A stretch of 64,000 bases of DNA from Nonomuraea jiangxiensis. Its GTDB lineage: Bacteria > Actinomycetota > Actinomycetes > Streptosporangiales > Streptosporangiaceae. The notes below the pieces were generated by a model. That model did not search any database. It had not been told where the DNA came from and saw only the letters and a program-made list of their open reading frames with translations. Location: assembly GCF_900099965.1 (NCBI RefSeq), contig NZ_FNDJ01000008.1, forward strand, positions 335,457 to 399,456, written 5' to 3'. This document shows positions 52,396 through 61,326 of the stretch, in pieces (positions within the stretch are counted from its first letter, which is position 1; the number at the start of each line of letters is the position of its first letter). The position numbers were made by a program, and so were the translations under genes.

Positions 52396-52998
52396 TCAGG
52401 TGCTCCGGCCGCCTTCGGGAGCGGGGGCGTCGCTCGCCCCGATGAGGTCGAGGGCGGCGGCGAGCCGGTCGACGATCAGGTCCGAGTCCGAGGTCCGCAG
52501 GGCCCGATTGCCCAGGACGTTGCGCTGCATCTGCACGCCGGTGCAGACGGCGATCAGCAGCGCGGCGCGCGTCCCCGGATCGGGGCCGGTCAGCGCGTCG
52601 GCGAGGTCGCGCTGATAGTGGCGTTCGAGGTGGTCGCGCATGATCTCCACGGCTCGCTCGCTCCCGGCCGAGCGGATGGTGAGCAGGAGTCCCTTGGCCT
52701 GCTCCATCGGTGCGTCGCCGAGCAGCGCCGCGGCCACGGCACGGTTGTTCCCGGGGACCATCATGAGGGGATGGCGGTAGGTCTCCTCCACCGCTCGCTC
52801 GAACAGCGCCTCCTTCGACCCGAAGTAGCGGGTGATCAGGCGGGGGTCGATGCCGGCGTCGCGGGCGATGTCGCGGGTGCTCGCACCGTCGTAGCCGCTG
52901 CGGGCGAACGCGTCGATCGCCGCGTCGAGGATGGCGCGCTGGGTCGCCTCGGCATCGCGCGTGCGACGAGACTCGGACGCGGACGTACCAGTGGCCAT
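52396..52998 (-). CDS. TetR-family repressor of the aldo/keto reductase
   Basis: The product is 200 residues from ATG 52998 (MATGTSASESRRTRDAEATQ). The HTH is STRDIARDAGIDPRLITRYF, then GSKEALFERAVEE; the effector domain includes LRTSDSDLIVDRLAAALDLI. An ATG at 53007 is also possible. Two near-identical 16-bp palindromes lie upstream, between it and the divergent aldo/keto reductase, so it most likely represses both. Confidence 0.9.
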   Translation of the reverse strand: MATGTSASESRRTRDAEATQRAILDAAIDAFARSGYDGASTRDIARDAGIDPRLITRYFGSKEALFERAVEETYRHPLMMVPGNNRAVAAALLGDAPMEQAKGLLLTIRSAGSERAVEIMRDHLERHYQRDLADALTGPDPGTRAALLIAVCTGVQMQRNVLGNRALRTSDSDLIVDRLAAALDLIGASDAPAPEGGRST

Positions 52999-53029
52999 GC
53001 CTCTCATCCTAGGCCCCCCCTTGACCGTT

Positions 53030-53068
53030 GTCCTCAACTGAGGACTAAGCTTGTCCCCAAGTGAGGAC
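53030..53068. promoter_or_regulatory. Tandem TetR operators
   Basis: GTCCTCA-AC-TGAGGAC at 53030-53045 is a perfect 7-bp-arm palindrome. GTCCCCA-AG-TGAGGAC at 53053-53068 differs in one arm base. Centres are 23 bp apart, about two helical turns, allowing two dimers on one DNA face. Confidence 0.85.
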
Positions 53069-53129
53069 ATATCTGCGAGCAGCCCCCTCTCCCGTGAGGA
53101 CAGGTCTGCTCGCCCGGAAGGACCTGGCC

Positions 53130-54143
53130 ATGAGCATCACTACCCGATTCCTCGGACCCGACCGGCTCGAGGTCGGCGCGATCGGTTACGGCGCGATGAG
53201 TTTCGCCAACCCCTACGGGCAGAGCGGCGAGTACGACCCGGACAAAGTGGCCCGGGAGATCCTCGACCGTGCCGCCAAGCTCGGCGTCACCATGATCGAC
53301 ACCGCCGACGTCTACGGGGACAGCGAGGAGATCATCGGCCGCGCGATCGCCGCCCGCCGCGACGAGTTCGTCATCGCGACGAAGTTCGGCATCGTCTCGG
53401 CCCCGTTCGGCGGCGCCGAGGCGCGCATCGACGGCAGCCCCGCCTACGCGCGCGAGCGGCTTGAACGCTCACTGCGGCGCCTGGGCACCGACCACATCGA
53501 CCTGTACTACCAGCACCGTGCCGATCCGGCGATCCCGATCGAGGAAACCATCGGCGCCATGGCCGAGTTCGTCGCGGAGGGTAAGGTACGTCACCTCGGC
53601 CTGTCCGAGGCCGCACCCGACACCATCCGCCGCGCCGCGGCCGTGCACCCGATCACCGCCCTCCAGACCGAGTGGTCGCTGTGGGAGCGCGGCATCGAGA
53701 ACGAGATCCTGCCGCTCACTCGCGAACTCGGCATCGGGATCGTCCCCTACAGCCCGCTGGGCCGCGGCGCCCTCACCGGCGCCATCACCTCCCGCGACGA
53801 CCTGAAAGGGGAGGACCACCGGCGCGGCCTGCCCTGGTACTCCGAGGAGCACCTCGACGGAAACCTGTCGACCCTCCACGTCGTCCGCGCCATCGCCGCC
53901 GACCTGGACGCCACCCCCGGCCAGGTCGCCCTGGCCTGGCTGCTCGCCAAGGCACCCGACGTCGTCCCGATCCCCGGCACCCGCCGGCCGGCCTTCTTCG
54001 AGGAGAACACCCTCGCCGCCGGCCTCACCCTCACCGAGGACCACATCGCCGCCCTCGAACGCATCACCGTGACCGGAGAGCGCGAACACGACACCGCCGT
54101 CGCCACTCAGAACTGGTTCAACGGGGTGACCCCGCCCCGCTGA
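53130..54143 (+). CDS. Aldo/keto reductase
   Basis: The product is 337 residues from ATG 53130, with GGAAGGA upstream. The catalytic tetrad is visible: Asp and Tyr in VTMIDTADVYGDSEEIIGRA, Lys in FVIATKFGIVSAPFGGAEAR, His in HIDLYYQHRADPAIPIEETI. NADPH-binding sequences VPYSPLGRGALTGAI and VPIPGTRRPAFFEENTLAAG follow. It matches the AKR13/YakC-like group that reduces carbonyl compounds. It is regulated by the divergent TetR through two palindromic operators. Confidence 0.92.
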   Translation: MSITTRFLGPDRLEVGAIGYGAMSFANPYGQSGEYDPDKVAREILDRAAKLGVTMIDTADVYGDSEEIIGRAIAARRDEFVIATKFGIVSAPFGGAEARIDGSPAYARERLERSLRRLGTDHIDLYYQHRADPAIPIEETIGAMAEFVAEGKVRHLGLSEAAPDTIRRAAAVHPITALQTEWSLWERGIENEILPLTRELGIGIVPYSPLGRGALTGAITSRDDLKGEDHRRGLPWYSEEHLDGNLSTLHVVRAIAADLDATPGQVALAWLLAKAPDVVPIPGTRRPAFFEENTLAAGLTLTEDHIAALERITVTGEREHDTAVATQNWFNGVTPPR

Positions 54144-54226
54144 AAGAACCCCGCCTCGCGAGCGGAAGACCCGGAACGACCGACGCCGAGTTGACCGTCG
54201 AGCGTGCCTGCCGCAGGATGCTCGGC

Positions 54227-54994
54227 ATGTCTGAGCGCGCACTGAGCTTCGGAGCGATGGCGGAAGCATACGAGCGGTTCCGGCCAGGCTATCCCGTGGA
54301 GCTCTACGACCTGGTGATGGCGTACGCGGCTCAGCCGGTCAGGACGGCACTCGAAATCGGGGCGGGGACGGGCAAGGCGACCCGCCTGTTCGCCGAACGA
54401 GGGGTCACGATCACCGCCACCGACCCTGACGGGGCCATGCTCGCCGAGCTGCGCAAGCACGTCCCGGCGAACGTCCGGACCGTGCGGGCCGCGTTCGAGG
54501 ACCTGCGGCCGGGCACGAGGTACGGGCTGGTCTATGCGGCGGCGGCGTTGCACTGGACGAACCCGGAGGGGCGGTGGACACGCATGGCCGCGCTGCTGGA
54601 GCCGGGTGGCGTGTTCGCCTCCTTCGGCGGGCCGATACAGCCGACCGACCAGGCCGTGCGGGAGGCCGTTCGCGCGGCACGGTCACCGTTCCTGGCCAGC
54701 GACGAGATTCCGTCTCCGGACGGGACGCCCCCGGAGCATGACATGCAGTGGCCGGGTACGGAGCTCCAGCGATCCGCATGGTTCACCGACGTTCGGCAGT
54801 CCGTGATCGAGCGGCGGCTGACGATGAGCGCACGCGCCTATGTCGGCCACCTCTCCACCGTCTCCGCGTATCTTGTCCTGCCCGCCTCGGAGCAGGAGCA
54901 GGTGCTCAGCAGGATCATGCGGGTTCTCCCCGCGACGGTCGAGGTCAACGCCGACATCACCGTCCACGTCGCGCGCCTGGCCACGAACGCCTGA
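54227..54994 (+). CDS. Class I SAM-dependent methyltransferase
   Basis: The product is 255 residues from ATG 54227 (MSERALSFGAMAEAYERFRP). Motif I is RTALEIGAGTGKATRLFAER; ITATDPDGAMLAELRKHVPA follows, then GLVYAAAALHWTNPEGRWTR and LLEPGGVFASFGGPIQPTDQ. This is the YcgJ/Methyltransf_11 type. It follows the aldo/keto reductase by 84 bp and precedes an ArsR-like regulator, and may be independently transcribed. The acceptor is unknown. Confidence 0.88.
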   Translation: MSERALSFGAMAEAYERFRPGYPVELYDLVMAYAAQPVRTALEIGAGTGKATRLFAERGVTITATDPDGAMLAELRKHVPANVRTVRAAFEDLRPGTRYGLVYAAAALHWTNPEGRWTRMAALLEPGGVFASFGGPIQPTDQAVREAVRAARSPFLASDEIPSPDGTPPEHDMQWPGTELQRSAWFTDVRQSVIERRLTMSARAYVGHLSTVSAYLVLPASEQEQVLSRIMRVLPATVEVNADITVHVARLATNA

Positions 54995-55019
54995 CCTGTC
55001 GGCGGCACGCGAAGACCTA

Positions 55020-55066
55020 TTCCCAAGGCCTGTTGGGAAAGTTATTATCCCAACATGTCTTGGGAA
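55020..55066. promoter_or_regulatory. ArsR-like regulator operators, one covering the start codon
   Basis: TTCCCAA (55020-55026) with TTGGGAA (55033-55039) is a perfect inverted repeat. A second copy, TCCCAA (55048-55053) with TTGGGA (55060-55065), has the ATG start codon (55055) inside its spacer. Binding there would block both transcription and the start region. Confidence 0.8.
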
Positions 55067-55579
55067 TCCGATGACGGTCTGGTGCCGCTGCGGGCGCTGG
55101 CCAATCCGCTCCGGATCCGCATGGTGTCGCTGCTCACCGGCGTGTCCATGTCGGCCACGGAGGTCGCCGAGGAGCTGGGCATCGCCCATGCCTCGGCCAG
55201 TTACCATCTGCGCCAGCTGGCTGAGGCGGGGTTCCTCGAGATGGTGGAGGAGCGGCCGTCGCAAGGAGGCAGGGGCAGGCCCCGGCGGCGCTACCGCTAC
55301 GACCCCTCCAGCGGCGCCCGGCTGGATCGCGCGAACGGTCGCCGGCTCCTGCATGAGGCACTGAACGCGGACCTGGAGCGACGTCTCGCGCAGGCCCGGA
55401 CCCAGCGCCTGTCCATGGATGCCGAGGTGTGGCTGGACCGGTCCGTGTGGGAGGAGGTCATCGGGCTGGTCGACCAGGCGGTCGCGCTGGTCCACGACAA
55501 GGCGGGGCCGCCCCGTTCGGGTGACCGGGTCAAGGTGAGCATGACCACGCTGCTGCTGGAACTCGACGACGTGCGATGA
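55055..55579 (+). CDS. ArsR-like winged-helix regulator of the MFS gene
   Basis: The product is 174 residues. The winged helix lies at about 10-75 (LRALANPLRIRMVSLLTGVS, MSATEVAEELGIAHASASYH, LRQLAEAGFLEMVEE), followed by a basic wing (GGRGRPRRRYRYDPSSGA) and a helical C-terminal dimer domain. No metal-binding Cys is present, so it probably senses an organic ligand. The stop overlaps the MFS start (ATGA), and two TTCCCAA/TTGGGAA operators cover its promoter and start, so it is an autoregulated regulator-exporter pair. Confidence 0.88.
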   Translation: MSWESDDGLVPLRALANPLRIRMVSLLTGVSMSATEVAEELGIAHASASYHLRQLAEAGFLEMVEERPSQGGRGRPRRRYRYDPSSGARLDRANGRRLLHEALNADLERRLAQARTQRLSMDAEVWLDRSVWEEVIGLVDQAVALVHDKAGPPRSGDRVKVSMTTLLLELDDVR

Positions 55580-56805
55580 CGCGCCTCCCCCTGTTATGGA
55601 CCGGGGCGGGCTTCCTGTCGTTGGGGCTGCTCGTCCCCGCGATTCCCGGACACGTGACCGGTCCTCTCGGGCAGGGGCCGGGCATGGTCGGCGCCTGCTT
55701 GGCGATCACGTCGGTGTGCGCCCTGCTCGCCCGCCCCTTCGCGGGCCGGCTGGCCGACCGGCGGGGTCGCCGAGCCGCCGTCTGTGCCGGCGCCGCGCTG
55801 CTGGCGGCCGCCTCCGCAGCGGTGCTGCTCGCCGACTCCCTGCCGCTGTTCCTGACGTGCCGGGCCGTCGCGGGGGCCGGGGAAGCGCTGATGTACGTCG
55901 GCCTGGCCGCCGCGGCCAGTGACCACGACCGTCCCGGCCAGTCGATCAACCGGTTCTCCGTCGCGGTCAACGCCGGGCTGCTCGCCGGACCGCCGCTCGC
56001 CGAGGCCGTCCGCTCCGCCGCCGGCCTGCCGGCCGTCTGGGCCCTGTCCGCGGCGGCGGCCGTCGCAGTCCTGGTCGCCGGCCTGTTCCCCGGCAGCGTC
56101 ACGGCGAAAGCCTTCGCCAGTGGCACTCCCTCCCGAGCCGAAACCGCCGGTGACAGCCCCTCCCGGACCAGAACCGCCGATCGCACCGCCTCCCGGGCCG
56201 GAACCGCCACGCCGCTCGTCCACCGGGCAGGACTGCTGCCTGGTCTGGCGTACTGGGCGTCGGTGTGGGGATACACCGCCTTCAGCGCCTTCCTCCCGCT
56301 GCACGTCGCCGCGCTGGGCGGCGGCGGCAGCGGCACGCACTTCCTCCTCTACGGCTGCGTGCTGCTCGCCGTCCGGATCGGCGGCGAGAGGCTGCTGTCC
56401 AGGGTCCACCCGCGCGGAACGGCGGCCGCCGCCCTGCTGCTCACCGCCGCGGGGCTGATCATGCTGGCCGTCTGGCCCACCGTGACCGGGGCGTTGGTCG
56501 CCGCCGCGGTGCTCGGCACGGGACAGGCGCTGGGCCTGCCCGCGTTCCTGACGATGGCGGTGGCCGGCCTGCCCGCCGAACAGCGCGGCTCGGCGGTGGC
56601 CACCACGACGGCGTTCTTCGACCTCGGATTCCTGACCGCCGCGCTCGCGCTCGGCTTCGTCGCGCAGTCCTTCGGCCTGGCCCACGGCTTCGCCGTCGCG
56701 GGCTGCGTGGCGGCCCTGGCGCCGCTGCTGTTCCTTGCTCGTCACCGCCAAGCGCATGACAAGTCACCCCAAGGAGACGACGATCATGACCATTCCCGCC
56801 GCTGA
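55576..56805 (+). CDS. MFS transporter (drug-efflux-like)
   Basis: The product is 409 residues with 12 predicted helices (LLWTGAGFLSLGLLVPAIPG, GRLADRRGRRAAVCAGAALL as the A-motif loop, RAVAGAGEALMYVGLAAAAS). The central cytoplasmic loop carries three 10-residue repeats encoded by 30-bp DNA repeats at 56128-56217. It is coupled to the ArsR-like regulator by ATGA overlap. Its end overlaps the following aminopeptidase start by 20 bp, so all three may share a transcript. The substrate is unknown. Confidence 0.88.
   Translation: MTRLPLLWTGAGFLSLGLLVPAIPGHVTGPLGQGPGMVGACLAITSVCALLARPFAGRLADRRGRRAAVCAGAALLAAASAAVLLADSLPLFLTCRAVAGAGEALMYVGLAAAASDHDRPGQSINRFSVAVNAGLLAGPPLAEAVRSAAGLPAVWALSAAAAVAVLVAGLFPGSVTAKAFASGTPSRAETAGDSPSRTRTADRTASRAGTATPLVHRAGLLPGLAYWASVWGYTAFSAFLPLHVAALGGGGSGTHFLLYGCVLLAVRIGGERLLSRVHPRGTAAAALLLTAAGLIMLAVWPTVTGALVAAAVLGTGQALGLPAFLTMAVAGLPAEQRGSAVATTTAFFDLGFLTAALALGFVAQSFGLAHGFAVAGCVAALAPLLFLARHRQAHDKSPQGDDDHDHSRR
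56128..56217 (+). repeat. Three 30-bp tandem repeats in the MFS central loop
   Basis: Units begin at 56128, 56158 and 56188, each containing CCTCCCG followed by an A/GAACCGCC element. They encode PSRAETAGDS, PSRTRTADRT and ASRAGTATPL. In-frame units of 10 codons can change number without breaking the gene. Confidence 0.7.
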
Positions 56806-58003
56806 GCTCGCCGGCTACGCCGATGTCGTCTTCGACGTCGCCGTTCCGGTCCTCGACGACGACCGCGTGCTGATCAACGCCGAGATCGAGCACGCGCCGC
56901 TCGCCCGCGCCCTGACGGAGGCGGCATACGCCCGGGGCGCCCGCTATGTGGACATCTGGTACTACGACCCCCACGCCAAACGGTCCCGGGTCCAGCACGC
57001 GGACGCGGCGACGCTGAGCGAGGTCCCGGCCTGGCTGGACGCACGCAACGAGGAGCTGGCCCGTCACTGCGGCGTCCTGGTCAACATCCGCGGCGCCGCG
57101 GCACCCGATCTGCTGGCCGGGTCCGACCCGGTCCGGGCGGGCCTCGATCGTATGCCGTACCTCACGTCGAGGCAGCGGTTGCAGCTCGGCAACCTGGTCC
57201 GCTGGGTCATGGTGCCCTGCCCCACGGCGGAGTGGGCTCGCGCGATCTTCGGGGAGCCCGACGAGACCCGGCTGTGGCAGTATCTGCGGCCCATTCTCCG
57301 GCTCGACCGGCCCGACCCCAGAGCCGCCTGGGAGCAGCGGATCGCCGAACTGCTCGGCCGCGCGAAGACGCTGACCGAGCTGCGCCTGGACGCCGTACGG
57401 CTGGAAGGGCCCGGCACCGATCTGACCATCGGGCTGCTGCCCGGCGCGCACTGGACGGCGGCGCGGCTGGAATCGGTGAAGGGGCACGTCTTCCAGGCCA
57501 ACATCCCCACGGAGGAGGTGTTCACCACTCCTGACTACCGCCGGGTCGAGGGCACCGTTCGCTCGACCAGACCGCTCGCCCTCAACGGAAGCGTCATCCG
57601 CGACCTGGAGCTGACCTTCACCGCGGGCGTGGTCAGCGAGGTACGGGCGTCCAGCGGCGCCGACATCGTCCGGACCCACCAGGCGACCGACGCCGGTGCG
57701 GCCCGGCTCGGTGAGCTGGCGCTCGTGGACGGTTCGTCGCCGGTGGGACGCTCGGGCCTCACCTACCTCGACACGCTGCTGGACGAGAACGCCACCTGCC
57801 ATCTCGCCTGGGGCGCCGGACTGCCTCCCGGCGTGCCCGAGCGTCTGCGCACCGAGGATCCCGCCGGGCTCGACGCGGCCGGGGTCAACACCTCCGGTGT
57901 CCACGTCGACTTCATGGTGGGCGGTCCCGAGGTCACCGTCACCGGGATCGGCCACGATGGGGGCGCGATCGAGCTGCTCCGCGACGACGAATGGCAGATC
58001 TGA
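56786..58003 (+). CDS. M29-family aminopeptidase
   Basis: The product is 405 residues from ATG 56786, with AGGAGA upstream. Family motifs are present: HVFQANIPTEEVFTTPDYRR (metal-ligand Glu), LGELALVDGSSPVGRSG (Glu), LDENATCHLAWGAGLP (His) and GVHVDFMVGGPEV (His, Asp). These match the two-metal site of AmpS/PepS (thermophilic aminopeptidase T) enzymes, which remove N-terminal residues from peptides in the cytoplasm. The start overlaps the MFS gene by 20 bp, suggesting a peptide- or peptide-antibiotic-related unit. Confidence 0.9.
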   Translation: MTIPAAELAGYADVVFDVAVPVLDDDRVLINAEIEHAPLARALTEAAYARGARYVDIWYYDPHAKRSRVQHADAATLSEVPAWLDARNEELARHCGVLVNIRGAAAPDLLAGSDPVRAGLDRMPYLTSRQRLQLGNLVRWVMVPCPTAEWARAIFGEPDETRLWQYLRPILRLDRPDPRAAWEQRIAELLGRAKTLTELRLDAVRLEGPGTDLTIGLLPGAHWTAARLESVKGHVFQANIPTEEVFTTPDYRRVEGTVRSTRPLALNGSVIRDLELTFTAGVVSEVRASSGADIVRTHQATDAGAARLGELALVDGSSPVGRSGLTYLDTLLDENATCHLAWGAGLPPGVPERLRTEDPAGLDAAGVNTSGVHVDFMVGGPEVTVTGIGHDGGAIELLRDDEWQI

Positions 58004-58045
58004 CCGGCGTTCCCGCATCGCCCACCGGACGGTGGAGGTCTCGCC

Positions 58046-59455
58046 TCAGCGTTCACGGGTGGATCGGACGGCGTCGGCCAGGGCCCGGATCGCGGTGGGG
58101 ATGGCGGGGACGGGGATCTGCGCGTAGCCGAGCAGCAGGGTCGGGGCTCCGGTGCCGGGCGGGATCCAGAAGTCGTACGTGGTCATCAGGTTGATCCCCC
58201 GGCGGCGGGCCTGGTCGAGGATAGCTCGCTCGTCGTGGTCGCCGGGCAGCTCGACGGTGGCGTGCAGCCCGGCGGCGATGCCCCGGACGGTGGCCTCGGG
58301 CAGGGCGTGGGCCAGTTCGTCGAGGAGGAGGTCGCGGCGGCGGCGGTACCGGGCACGCATGCGGCGCAGGTGGCGGTCGAGCTCGCCCCGCGCGAGGAAC
58401 GTCGCGAACGCGTGCTGCTCGATGCGGGCGGTGCCGCAGTCGGCGAGGTCCTTCTCGTCGGTGACCGCGGCGAGCAGCCGCGCCGGGACGACCAGCCAGC
58501 CCAGCCTCAGTGCCGGCGCGAGCGTCTTGCTGGCCGAGCCGGCATAGACGATCCGGTCGGGTTCCAGCCCCTGGAGGGCGCCGACGGCCGCGCGGTCGTA
58601 GCGGTATTCGGCGTCGTAGTCGTCCTCGATGACGATGGCGTCGCGCTGCCTCAGCCAGGTCAGCAGGCCCCGCCGCCGTTCGCCGGTGAGCACCGCGCCG
58701 GTCGGGTGCTGGTGAGCGGGGGTGAGCACCAGCGCGTCCACGGCTGCCCGGTCGAGCTGGTCGACCCGGATGCCGGCGTCGTCCGTGGCGATCGGCACGA
58801 TCTCCAGGCCGGCTCTCTCGGCGATGCGACGCTGGTCAGGGTGGCTGGGGTTCTCGAACCCGATCCGTCGGGCACCCCGGGCGGCCAGCACCCGGCAGAT
58901 GATCCCCTGACCCTGGGAGTACCCGTTGGTGATGACGACCCGCTCCGGCGCGGCGACCACACCGCGCACCCGGCCGAGGTAGTCGGCCAGGGCCGAGCGC
59001 AGCGCCTCGACCCCGCGCGGGTCGCCATAGCCGAGCTCGGCGTTGGTCATGGCCTGCAGCGCGTCGCGCAGGCACCGCAGCCACTCCGAGCGCGGGAACG
59101 CCGACACGTCCGGTGCGCGCGGACGCAGGTCGAACCGGGGCGCCGCGGCCGGAGCGCTCGCCGCTGGCGTGGGGAACACGCGCGCCCGGGCCGTCTCGGC
59201 GACGCACGGCCGGGCGCCCTGCCGCAGCGTCAGGTATCCCTCGGCGGCCAGCTGCTCGTATGCCCCGACCACGACCCGGCGCGAGACGCCGAGCTGACGC
59301 GCCAGGTCCCTGGTCGAGGGCACGCGCGCGCCCGCCCGCAACCTTCCCTCGCGGATGGCTCCGCGCAACTGCGCCTCGATCTGCGTGCCCAGCCCCCGGC
59401 GGTCGTCCCGGGAGACGGACAGCAGCACCTCTATCGGCTGACTGGTCTCGTCCAT
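58046..59455 (-). CDS. MocR-family (GntR wHTH plus aminotransferase) regulator
   Basis: The product is 469 residues from ATG 59455. Residues ~15-85 are a GntR winged helix (GLGTQIEAQLRGAIREGRLR, RDLARQLGVSRRVVVGAYEQ). Residues ~110-460 form a fold-type I aminotransferase domain with NGYSQGQGIICRVLAARGAR, IEDDYDAEYRYDR and the PLP lysine in YAGSASKTLAPALRLGW. MocR regulators (PdxR, GabR) sense PLP or amino compounds. It is divergent from a pyridoxamine-phosphate-oxidase-like gene, which fits a PdxR-type link to vitamin B6, though that neighbour is a general split-barrel flavoprotein. Confidence 0.9.
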   Translation of the reverse strand: MDETSQPIEVLLSVSRDDRRGLGTQIEAQLRGAIREGRLRAGARVPSTRDLARQLGVSRRVVVGAYEQLAAEGYLTLRQGARPCVAETARARVFPTPAASAPAAAPRFDLRPRAPDVSAFPRSEWLRCLRDALQAMTNAELGYGDPRGVEALRSALADYLGRVRGVVAAPERVVITNGYSQGQGIICRVLAARGARRIGFENPSHPDQRRIAERAGLEIVPIATDDAGIRVDQLDRAAVDALVLTPAHQHPTGAVLTGERRRGLLTWLRQRDAIVIEDDYDAEYRYDRAAVGALQGLEPDRIVYAGSASKTLAPALRLGWLVVPARLLAAVTDEKDLADCGTARIEQHAFATFLARGELDRHLRRMRARYRRRRDLLLDELAHALPEATVRGIAAGLHATVELPGDHDERAILDQARRRGINLMTTYDFWIPPGTGAPTLLLGYAQIPVPAIPTAIRALADAVRSTRER

Positions 59456-59462
59456 TGCGGAA

Positions 59463-59490
59463 GAACTGGATCCCTTCACTGCACCAGTTC
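59463..59490. promoter_or_regulatory. Putative MocR operator
   Basis: GAACTGG (59463-59469) and CCAGTTC (59484-59490) form a perfect 7-bp inverted repeat with a 14-bp spacer, in the 78-bp gap between the MocR gene and the PNPOx-like gene. Confidence 0.65.
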
Positions 59491-59533
59491 GACCGTAGCA
59501 TCGGGGCCGTACGCGAGCGAGAGGAGGCTGGAC

Positions 59534-60088
59534 ATGACCACAAGCCCCTGCTCGGCGGGCCACGAACCGGTGTCCGCCGAGCCGATGAACGGGTGGGCGG
59601 AGCCCACCCCATGGGACTGGGTACGCGGGCACCTACGGCGATCGGCGGCGACCTACTGGCTGGCGACGGTGCGGCCCGGCGGCGCGCCGCATGTCATGCC
59701 CGTGCTGGCCGTCTGGGTCGAGGGCCGGCCGTACGTCTGCATGGGTCCGGGCACCCGCAAGGCACGCAACCTCGCCCGCGACGCCCGCTGCGTGGTCACG
59801 GTGGAGCACGAACCCCTCGACCTCGTCGTCGAGGGCACCGCCGCGAAGGTGCGTGACGAGGACACGCTGCGCCGGGTGGCGCGGGCGTACGACGAGACCT
59901 ACGGCTGGCGGGTCACCGTCCGCGACGGGGCGCTGGACACCGGCGGTGGGGCGACGACCGCGGGCCCGCCGCCCTACGACGTCTACCAGGTGATCCCGGC
60001 GACCGCCTACGGCATCGGCACCGGCGACCCCGTCGTGGCGACCCGCTGGCGGTTCCGGGAGCCGGGCCATCGGGCGGCCGGCCGATGA
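59534..60088 (+). CDS. Pyridoxamine 5'-phosphate oxidase-like split-barrel flavoprotein
   Basis: The product is 184 residues from ATG 59534, with GAGGAGG upstream. The split beta-barrel shows in SAATYWLATVRPGGAPHVMP, VLAVWVEGRPYVCMGPGTRK, ARNLARDARCVVTVEHEPLD and LVVEGTAAKVRD, typical of actinobacterial PNPOx-like/F420-binding proteins. It could use FMN or F420. It heads a coupled operon (ATGA overlap to the MFS gene, ATGA again to a luciferase-like enzyme) controlled by the divergent MocR protein. Confidence 0.87.
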   Translation: MTTSPCSAGHEPVSAEPMNGWAEPTPWDWVRGHLRRSAATYWLATVRPGGAPHVMPVLAVWVEGRPYVCMGPGTRKARNLARDARCVVTVEHEPLDLVVEGTAAKVRDEDTLRRVARAYDETYGWRVTVRDGALDTGGGATTAGPPPYDVYQVIPATAYGIGTGDPVVATRWRFREPGHRAAGR

Positions 60089-61326
60089 GCGCCGTACCGG
60101 CGCACGCCGTGCCCGGCACCTGCCGGGTCGTCCGCCGGGGCCGCTCCTTGGCGGTGCTGACCCTGGGGGCGGCGACGATGCAGGCGGCCGTCATGGTCGC
60201 GAGCACGGCCAGTACGTTGATGTTCGCCGGCGCCTTCGGCGATCGCTGGGGCGGCCTGCCGCCCACCGCCGGCGTGGCGGGCGTGGCCGCCGGGTCGATC
60301 GGCCTCACCTGGCTGATGCGCCTGACCGGCCGCAGGTCCGGTCTGATCACGGCCTACGCCGTCGCCGCGGCGGGCGCCGGGGTGGCCGTCGCGGGCGTCC
60401 TGTTCGAGCCCCTGCTCGTGGTGGCCGGGCTCTTCCTGCTCGGAGTCGGCAACGCCGGTTCGCAGCTGGCACGTTACGCGGGCGCCGACCTCTATCCGGC
60501 TGCCCGCCAGGGTTTCGCCCTCAGTGCCGTGGCGTGGGCGGGGACCATCGGCGCGGTGGGCGGGCCGGCGATGCTGGCCCCCGCGACCGCCGTCGCCGAC
60601 GCGGCCGGGCTGCCGGCGATGGCCGGAGTGTTCCTGCTCGCGCTGGCCGCCGCCGCTGTGGCCGGTCTGGTCACGACGGGCGTGCACCGCTCGGCCACGC
60701 CGGTCCGCCGCGGCGGGCAGGCGACGGCTCCGCCACGGTTGCTCGCCGCCCCCGCGATCCGGATCGCGCTGGTCGCGATGGTCGCCTCCCATGTGGTGAT
60801 GGTCGCGCTCATGGTCGCCGCCCCGCTGCACCTGGACCACCACGGCCACGGCCTGGGCGCCGTGGGGGCGGTCATCAGCCTGCACGTCCTCGGGATGTAC
60901 GCCCTGGCCCCGCTCAGCGGCCGGCTCACCGACCGGTACGGCAGCCGTCGCGTGCTGGTCGCCGGCGTGGCGACGATCGGCGCCTCGGCGGTCGTGCTGG
61001 TGGGCGCCGCCCACCTGAGCGAACCGTGGTTCGCGGTGGCCCTGTTCGCGCTCGGCTACGGCTGGAGCATGTCCATGGTGGCGGGCAGCGCCCTGCTGGT
61101 GCGTGATGTGCCACCGGCCGAGCGGCTCCGCGTCCAGGGCCGCGTCGAGGCATGGGTGTGGGGTGCCGCCGCGCTGGCGGCCCTCATGTCGAGCCAGCTC
61201 CTGGCCCTTGGCGGCTATCGACTCCTGGCGACGGTGTGCGTGGCCCTCGTGGCCGCCACCGTCCTGTCGATCCTCCGTACTCGTGTCACGCCCGGCCCAG
61301 CGGTCATGAGCGGGAGGCCACGATGA
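60085..61326 (+). CDS. MFS transporter
   Basis: The product is 413 residues with about 12 helices (SLAVLTLGAATMQAAVMVAS, GLFLLGVGNAGSQLARYAGA, LSGRLTDRYGSRRVLVAGVA as the MFS A-motif, FALGYGWSMSMVAGSALLVR). Starts and stops overlap both neighbours by 4 bp. It may export or import the compound handled by the flanking flavin enzymes. Confidence 0.88.
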   Translation: MSAVPAHAVPGTCRVVRRGRSLAVLTLGAATMQAAVMVASTASTLMFAGAFGDRWGGLPPTAGVAGVAAGSIGLTWLMRLTGRRSGLITAYAVAAAGAGVAVAGVLFEPLLVVAGLFLLGVGNAGSQLARYAGADLYPAARQGFALSAVAWAGTIGAVGGPAMLAPATAVADAAGLPAMAGVFLLALAAAAVAGLVTTGVHRSATPVRRGGQATAPPRLLAAPAIRIALVAMVASHVVMVALMVAAPLHLDHHGHGLGAVGAVISLHVLGMYALAPLSGRLTDRYGSRRVLVAGVATIGASAVVLVGAAHLSEPWFAVALFALGYGWSMSMVAGSALLVRDVPPAERLRVQGRVEAWVWGAAALAALMSSQLLALGGYRLLATVCVALVAATVLSILRTRVTPGPAVMSGRPR

